Of a stretch of 64,000 nt of DNA, positions 27,101-36,100 are shown piece by piece. The notes beneath the pieces are model-generated. The model was not told where the DNA came from. It saw only the letters and a list, made by a program, of their open reading frames with translations, and did not search any database. This DNA comes from Lampris incognitus (lineage: Eukaryota > Chordata > Actinopteri > Lampriformes > Lampridae), in the NCBI RefSeq assembly GCF_029633865.1, contig NC_079224.1, forward strand, positions 24,888,395-24,952,394. The letters are read 5' to 3'. The translations under genes were made by a program, and so were the position numbers. Numbering within the stretch: the first letter of the stretch is position 1; each line of letters opens with the position of its first letter.

Positions 27101-30100
27101 TCAGAGATGCTCTTCTGCATACCTCGGTTGTAATGAGTGGTTATTCGAGTTACTGATGCCTTTCTATCAGCTCGAACCAGTCTGGCCATTCTCCTCTGAC
27201 CTCTGGCATCAACAAGGCATTTTCGCCCACAGAACTGCCGCTCACTGGATATTTTCTCTTTTTCGGACCATTCTCTGTAAACCCTAGAGATGGTTGTGCG
27301 TGAAAATCCCAGTAGATCAGCAGTTTCTGAAATACTCAGACCAGCCCGTCTGGCACCAACAACCATGCCACGTTCAAAGTCACTTAAATCACCTTTCTTC
27401 CCCATTCTGATGCTCGGTTTGAACTGCAGCAGATCGTCTTGACCATGTCTACATGCCTAAATGCATTGAGTTGCTGCCATGTGATTGGCTGATTAGAAAT
27501 TTGCGTTAACGAGCAGTTGGAAAGGTGTGCCTAATAAAGTGGCCGGTGAGTGTAAATATTCAAACAGTCCCAAACAATGACCAGAACTTAAAAACTACTA
27601 GAACGGCCATGGGTGGTCATTTTGACCGCCATGGTTTTTTAAACTGTATATTCTGTCAAGATAAATGCCCAGTTGAGATATTAATGCATTACATATGTTA
27701 GTATGTCTGTTAAGAAACGACTGACACCAAAATTAACATTTTAACAACTGTAATACTATTTTTTAATCAATTTAAAATCACCACTGTCCAACACCTGTAA
27801 ATACTGCAACGCAGCGGTGATAGTCATGGTGTGTCTGAAACGGTGTCTATAACCAGACATGTTGGCAATAATCAAAAATCAAGTTAAGACTATTACTCTG
27901 CACCGGAGAACACTAGTTTGTTTCTAGGACAGAACAATGAACTTCGCGAAGGAAATTATGTGACCAACATGTCATAAATAGCACAAATTACACGCAGCCA
28001 TTTTGACCACTCATGGTCATTTTAGTAGGTAGCTCTTATCATAACTTTTTCTTGTGCAATTGACCTAAATCTAATTTTAATGCAAATATATGCAAATTTA
28101 GGAAGATTCAGGGAGCGGCAGGTTTGTATCTTTTTTTCTTCACAAAGTTATAGTCCAGTTATAATTTCCCCAGACCAGACTGGATTTGTCAAAAACAGGC
28201 ACTTTTTTTTAATCTTCGCTATCATTTTAACATTTTTTATTCAAGCCTTCTCAGACCCCAGAGGCGGTGGTATCATTTGATGCAGAAAAGGCTTTCGACT
28301 GAGTGGAGTGGGACTACACTTTTCTTTTTTTTACTTTGCGAAAATTTGGTTTCGGTGATAATTTTATATACTGGGTCAGATTATTGTACTCGTCCCCAAA
28401 GGCCTCAATACGTACAAATGATATACTCTCTTCCTCTTTCCAGTTACGCAGAGGAACTCAGCGGGGATGGCAATAGAACCTCTGGCCATAGACCTGCGTA
28501 GCGACCACAACATCCGTGGTATTCATAGAGACCAGGAACATAAGGTATCACTTTTTGCTGAGGACCTGTTGGTTTTTGTATCCGACCCCTTAATCTGCAT
28601 CCCTAAGATCTTGACATCATTGAAGGATTTTGGAATTTTTTTCCGCATACAAAATCAACTAACATAAAAGTGAACTAATCCCAAGTAACACCGCGGCAGA
28701 TAAATGTCCACTTAGCTCCCTTCTATTCAAGATTTCACCCAACAAATTTACTTATCTTGGCACTGTCGTAACACGGAGATATAATGATCTTTTTAAAGTG
28801 GTGGGTAACTGAGTGTGTGAGTGTGGGGGGGGGTTGTAATTGTGGGTCCATTCTTCGACTGATGTGTTTGAAAATTTAAAATAAACCTTGTTTAGGAAAA
28901 AAGTTTAAACCTATTTCAGGCAAACTCAAACAAGAAACTGTTCAGTTAACACATAAATGATCATACCCTTATTTCTTCTGCATTCTGGTGATGCAGTACG
29001 TGGAGGCATTAGGCTTAACCTTGGCCGCTTTCCATACTGCTTTTCTTCTTCCTCTTCATCCTTAGGCACTACCTCTTGAGGCACCTCTAGACATACTCTG
29101 TGTCTCTTGGTCTCTATCCTCTGTTTAGGGCTGTGGGTTTAAACAGAAAGAGGGAGTGAATTGGTAGCAGTAAGTAAGGGCTTACCAAGACCAGAATGTT
29201 TTTTAAATTCTTTTACACAAATATACTGAAGAAAACTTGGGAGTGCAGAAAGCTAACAGAGCACCCCAACTACACTGAAGAATGTTGTCATCCTACTGAA
29301 CATAAATTTTCTCAACATCTTCTATTAAGACATGCACATAAGACTCTTTCTCAGTATATACGGCCAACCTCTTTCTTTCTCCCTCTTCCACACATCTCTC
29401 CTGTGATTCAAGGTAGACGCTGCTATCATTAAATCCCTCCCTCAGGAACTCTTTAGCCTCGGGGGTAGGTTGTGAGTGGTTGATGGGTGCTGTGTCTCGC
29501 CCTGCCAGCCACTGTTCATAACGTTCAGGCTGGAATTTCTTCACAAACACGTCCATGGAAATTTTTACCATGTCTTTACGGCATGAACACTGAAAGAAAT
29601 GCACAACTGTCTAAGAAAATGAGGCAAATCCCCTCCCCCAAAAAACTGATCCAGTGTAGCTACAAAGTCAAATTCAGATTTAATACTTCACATACATTTA
29701 CTGTAGTACTGTGGAAAGATATGTGTAAGTTTATCTGAGCATATTATTGAAATAGAATTTGACTTATTTATGAAACGGAACCTCGACTAGACAAATTAAA
29801 ACATGGAGGATTTTTTTTTTGCACTCTTAAGTATGTGTTTTGCCTCACCAAAACTGCTTGCTTGCCATACTCAATCCACCGCTGAGTGGCAAAATTGGTG
29901 GACTCTGCACAGTTGAAACCGTGGTTAAAACCAGCATGATAGGCATAGGGGAAGGTCACCATGAACTGTCCTGCCTCCTGGGTAATCTTTAAAATAAATA
30001 AATAAATTTGAAAAAATAAAAAATTAGTGAAAGGTGACATTCAGGTTATCTTGCTCCCGGGGCAAAGCGGTGCCAAGCGCAACACAAGTTTCTTTGGGCT

Positions 30101-33100
30101 TGCAGGAGACTGGAACGTAAATGGCGAAAATCAAAATTGTTTTTTACTTATCTTGGCATGAGTGTTTATTGAAATGCAAGCGTGCTTTATCTGCTGCAAA
30201 AATAGCGCATCTCTCTCACTTAATCAATATTAATAAAAAAGAAGCTTAACATGGCTTGATGACGAAACAGTCATCTTTGATTGATGTTTTGACACATTAA
30301 CCCTCTACTGCACACTTTGATGGTACACGATAAAAATTATTCCACATCATTTCTTGGTTCATCTTATTGATAAAACTAATTTCCTTAAAGCCCCCCCAGC
30401 CCCAACCCAAAATAATTTTTCGTTGTATGACAATGGTGTCTTTGCCCCTTTATTAGTGGATTGTACTACAGCTGTTAGCAGGGACACATGCACTGAAAGC
30501 CAGCCTCGTGCCACTGAACATTTGTTCAAGCTCCAAACTGCTCGAACTCTGCCTGTAGCCGCGCATCGAGTGTCTTTTCCAGCTTTGCTCCCCCGCGACC
30601 CACTGCAGTGATCCAGCCTAGCTGGAGCCTTCCCGGTTCACTTCTAAAAGCAGTTCTTCTGTGCTGTGACACAGACGTGTACATTACACTTTTTGCACAT
30701 CACTTTGGATGTTCTTGTGCACCCAGGAACCCTACATCTTCCCTTCTTGTCACACAATATTTGCCAGTGTGGTATTGTCAAAGTGGACATCCTGGTTAGG
30801 GATGGGAGCCATGGACCCCTGCTTCCTCCTCCCCTTATCGCACAATGTTGCCCTGAGGCAATGAAAAAATATAACTGAATTTCTGAACGTGCAAAATAAA
30901 CTTCATAAACCTTACACGACTTCTCTACACCTTCACACACACCCACACACACACTTTTTATTTAGAGTTGGTGTCACATTAAATAAGTTTACTAAAGCAA
31001 ATAATCTTACCTTCTAACATCATGTACTACTGTGACCATGTGTTAGAAAAGCCAAGTCCCACCTTCAAATAATGCCTGATAGTGATCCCACACCTTATTG
31101 GACTGTTCTTTGATACTTTTTTGACCATTCAGGTTGGTTGCAACCATTTTAAGAAACGTACTGGACATGGGACTTAAGAAAACTTTCCATTGCTTAAGGA
31201 CAACGCTGTGCAATAGAGGGTTAAGCTTTTTCACATTAAGTATAATGCCCCGTCATAAATGGTTCTTTCCCACTACTTGACAAATTCGCCATTATAATAC
31301 CAATCCGCCAAGGTGCAAGTGCACCTGACTTTTAAAGAGAATGGGAGATGACACTGATTAGTTTATTTCATGTTATGCCCAAAACACACCTATGATTAAT
31401 TAAGAGACAAAGTACAACCCCTTTGACCCATGTGCCTTACTTTGCGCTCAGATTATCCGCCGTTAAAAAAGCAAAAGCGGATTTGGACATGCCCTAAATG
31501 CCTTTGCGACATATGCTTTGGACAGTGTGCTTAAGAATGTTAAAAGATAGCCCTCAGTTTTTTTGTCTAATGGGAGTAGAAGTTTAGACTTGGGAGGCAT
31601 TAAGTCTGTTGTTCGCAATAGAAAGACAAAGTCCAAACAACAAACATAAGTAACGCATACCTTTTCAAATGGAATGCCATATTTCTTTAATATGGAGGGA
31701 GAGATGAGAGTCATTTTATGCCTCAGGAAAGCCTCACAATTTTGGGCACTGCCAGGAAAGAAACCTGGAACAAGAAGGTGTGCAAAGGTTTTGAAATTTC
31801 AAGGATAAATAGCAGGTCGTTTATGATGAAAAATGGCAAATCCACAGACAAATCACACAAATCAACTGGACTCCTACCCTTAGCCAAACGTTCCATTCTC
31901 TTTCCGTGCTCTGGAGGAACACAGTACCTGGAAAGATATTACTAATTACATGCCGAATTTGTACATTAACTCAATTTGTCATGGAAAATTGCTGGATGAC
32001 CTTTGAAACTATGCATTTCCTCTGCAACTTTTGATACTGATCATAACATTCAACATTACAGAAAGTTGAATCAGTTCATCTGGACACAACGATTATTGAG
32101 AGAAACGATTCATCGTTCGTCTAAGTGACTTCTTCGGTCTCAATGACTGCAGGCATCCCCAACCCTTATAAACAATACCCCCCCCCCCCCAGTTCAGGAA
32201 TGGTCGTTCCCTCTTCACATAAATGCCGTCTTTGACTCCCCCGTTCAAACCAAACCCCAAAACATGCTGAGTGCCAGAAATTGGTCTACCCCAAGGATCG
32301 GGTCCCCTGGCACAAACAGAGCAATATAGTGTCTTGATGCATGCTCAATAATCCAGGTAAGAAAATCAAAGAAGGTTGAATCAGTTCATCTGGATACAAC
32401 ATTTATTGACAGATACAGTTCATCACTCAACTAAGTGACATCTTCAGTCTAGACTGACTGCAGGTATCCCCACCCCTTATAAATAATACAGTACAACACA
32501 GTTGCATAACAACCCAAACCAACGACCAGTTTCATATGCATATATGGGTGTGACCATTAACTAGAGTTTCAATGGCCATGGGTCCATTGTATAACAAAAG
32601 AGATGGTGATCGACTTCAGGAGAGCCAGCAGGAACCATCATATGCCGCTGACCATTGATGGCGCCCCTGTGGAGAGGGTCAGTAAGATCAAGTTCCTGGG
32701 AGTGCACCTGGCGGACGACCTGACCTCTACCATTAACATCTTGGCCATCGTTAAAAAGGCCCAAAAGTGGCTCCATCCCCTCCGGAGACTTAAACCTCCC
32801 CATTCCAGCCCTCACCACCTTCTACAAGGGCACCATTGAAAGTATTCTCACCTATGGTCTCATTTCCTGGTTCGGTAACTGCAAAGCGACCGAACAACAC
32901 CAGCTGAACAGGATAGTGAAGACAGATAGCAAGATAATTTGTGCCCCTCTCCCCTTCCTTCTCATAACCTGTTTTCCCCCCTGCTGTCTGGGAAGAGGTA
33001 CGGGAGCATCTGTGCTAAATCCAGCAGAATGCTAAATAGCTTCTACTCACAAGCAGTCAGGATCATTAACAAACTGTGTCCCCCCCCGCGGTCATGCCCA

Positions 33101-36100
33101 TCCACCTACCCTCTAACCCCCCCACCACCACCACCACCCAATCAGTGCTGGTCACTCGTTAACAGACACCGGCTGTCAACATTTAAACTGAAATGGCACT
33201 TGAATGGACTGTGTTGAACTTGAATGGACTGTGTTGTTAATTGTTTGTGCTTTTGTTCTGTTCTCTCTGTTTTTATGTTTTTAGTGGCATTGTTTTTTGG
33301 GAATTTTTAAATATATATTCTTTATCTTTTCTGTTGCACTGCTGTAGGCTGGGAGAAACAGTGTCGGTACTTGATCTACTAGCCCTACCGGATGTGCTCG
33401 GGGTCCTGCGACTACAGATGAAATCACTACTTCATGCATTATGATTGGGTAGGGGCTTGGGTAGGGGCTATTTCAGTTTAGGAACAGCGGGAAACAGTAG
33501 ATTGACGTTAGACGCAGCTTGGGCCTTCGGCCCTCGCGCGCCTTTTTTTTGGGGGGGGGGGGGGGGTCCTGAGCCTGTGGCCTCGCTCCTTAGATGCAGC
33601 TCAGGCCTTCGGCCCTTGTACCTTTACTAACCAACTCTACGTCAACGTGGATTGTAAAAAAACACACAGCTAAATAACTATAAAGCTAGTGTTAAACAAT
33701 GCTAGCTAGCAACATAATCTGTGACATCATATGTAGTCGAAGGACCCCCCCCCCCCCCCCCAGTCCATATTGTACCGGAGCAGAAATGGAACCCACACCG
33801 GTATTTCATTTTTATTATGTGCACAGGTACATGATGAAATGATAATACGCTAAATTTTGAAAACCTATTTAGAGGATTAGGGAATGTTGCAATCGCAGCA
33901 TTGTAAGATGGCGACTGACGCATAACGACAGAAACAAATGACCAGTTTCATATGCAAATATGGGTATGACCATTAACGCGAGTTTGAATGGCAACATGTA
34001 CAATTCACAGAGGATTTGGGAATGTTTGCAATCACAGCTTTGTAAGATGGTGACAGATGTACTCTTAGCCCCCCCGGTTCAGGAATGGTTATTCCCTCTT
34101 ATTAGAGAGCAATATAGTGTACACTGTTAAGTACCAGGAGGATTGCCATGACTTGTACATCTGGGAAACCAAACAAACGCCATCCAAGAGGATGGCACAA
34201 CACAGAAGAGCTAACACGTCAGGCCAGGACTCCGCAGTCTACCCCCATCTATAAGTCCAGAGGCCACTCTTTCAGGGATGAGGATGTGCACATCCTTAAT
34301 AGGGAGGAACGCTGGTTTGAACGGGGAGTCAAAGAGGCCATTTATGTGAAGAGGGAACAACCACCCCTGAAATGTGTTGGGGGGGGGCGCTAAGAGTGCA
34401 TCTGTTGCCATCTTATAATGCTGTGATTGCAACCATTCCCAAATCCTTTGTGAATAGTGCACATTGCCATTGAAACTCTAGTGACGCTCACGGATATTTG
34501 CATACGAAACCGATCATTTTCGGTCGTTATGCCCCTGTATTGTTTATAAGGGTGGGGATACCTGCAGTCAGTGGAGACGGAAGAAGTCACTTAGATGAGT
34601 GATGAAATGTTTCTCTCTCAATAAATGTTGTGTCCAGATGAATTAATCAACATTCTTTGATTGTCTTACATGGATTATTGAGCATGCAAAAAGACAACAT
34701 TCAACATCGTTTTGGCAGATCCATATGTACTGATTAAGGGGGGGATACACAGGACAAAACTGCAATATTCAGCAAAGCTGCTGTGCCCACTACATTTTAA
34801 AAATTGGGATGCCATGGAAGCATGTTAAAAACAATTGCCCAGATTGTGTATTTACCAGGACTTCGGTTCTCCAAAGTGCAAGTAGTTGATGCTGTAAAGG
34901 TCCATGTCTTCAGTGTGCCAAGCAAACGTGGTCTTCCACATGCCAAAGTACAAGTAGGGTGTATTTACACCCTCAATGGTGATGCCACTTTCACATTCCA
35001 CAGTGTCCAGAATAGTATCCAGGTGACAAATATTCCAATCTTTCACATCCTACAGGAATGAAATAATAAACTAAGCCAAAAGATGTAAGGCAGTTAAAGT
35101 GCCTACCCAATGGTTGGTTTTAGTGAAACCCCTCCTCTGTAAATTTTCAAATAATATATCAATTGCCTATTTTCTGTTCTTGAGTGTTGACATCAGAGGG
35201 TAAGTTCCCTTATGTTCACCATACATCTACGACGAACGTAAGTGAATCTAAGCATCCTTTAGGAAGGAAAATATTCACTGCTTGGCAGCCAAACAATACA
35301 CATTTCGGAGACACTGGCTCTTCGACTGGACAGTCCAGTTATCAAATGATTTCTCCGGTTCAAGTCAAAGTAGTCACTAGCTAATTATCGTGTACTATTT
35401 TTCCAAACAAATGATGCATAAGTTGCTCAAATGAAGCAAAGAATCTTTGAAGCAGTTTTTGTTTTCACACAAACAAGGCACAATGGATGGAAATCGTAAA
35501 AAACACAATTACACTGTGAATAGCCTATACGAGTGTATTCAAGGCATGTGGTGTTTAAGAATATTGTGGCAGAAATTGGAACCGTTGTTTCCTCTATAAT
35601 GATTTATTTTCTTTTATAAAAGTGGTGGTTGTTGGCAATATTTGGATTTGGTTCTAGGTTTTAGAAGTCTTAAGAAGTCCTTAGTTAATAAATATCTGTA
35701 ACTTGAGCGCAGAAATTATATTGTATAGATAATTAACACACACAAATGAGCAGGCACTCCATACAACTGCCCGACTCAAGTACCCCCTCCACACACACAA
35801 ACTCACAAATCTCACATGACAAGGACCAGCTGTTTCTTGGTTGTGCTCCATGAACAATATGTCGAAAACTCAGCAAACATGCAATTCTGGGCTAAAACTT
35901 AGCCCATGATTATGAAGACAAAACCATATCACACGCTGCCAATATCCACTACAGAATATACACACATCCCAGTAGTAGTTGTGAAAACTTACAGGGTCAT
36001 AGAGAGTTCCATTGACATCTGCCCCATAGATGGGAGGGTTAAATGTCACATTCTTCCAGTACTTCCTCTCTAACTCTTCAAAGTCATCATAGTGAGGGCT

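Larger units (their letters stand above)
24850..28880 (+). mobile_element. L1-type LINE, degenerate and multiply interrupted
   Basis: A plus-strand L1-like element with ORF1 remnants (25,042-25,960) and RT remnants (28,080-28,870), opposite to kdm4a. Between them lie a Tc1 transposon and two copies of another DNA repeat. A SINE fragment (25,222-25,312) sits within ORF1, and a 25-bp direct duplication occurs at 25,135-25,192. The middle of ORF2 is missing, so the element is dead. Confidence 0.7.
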
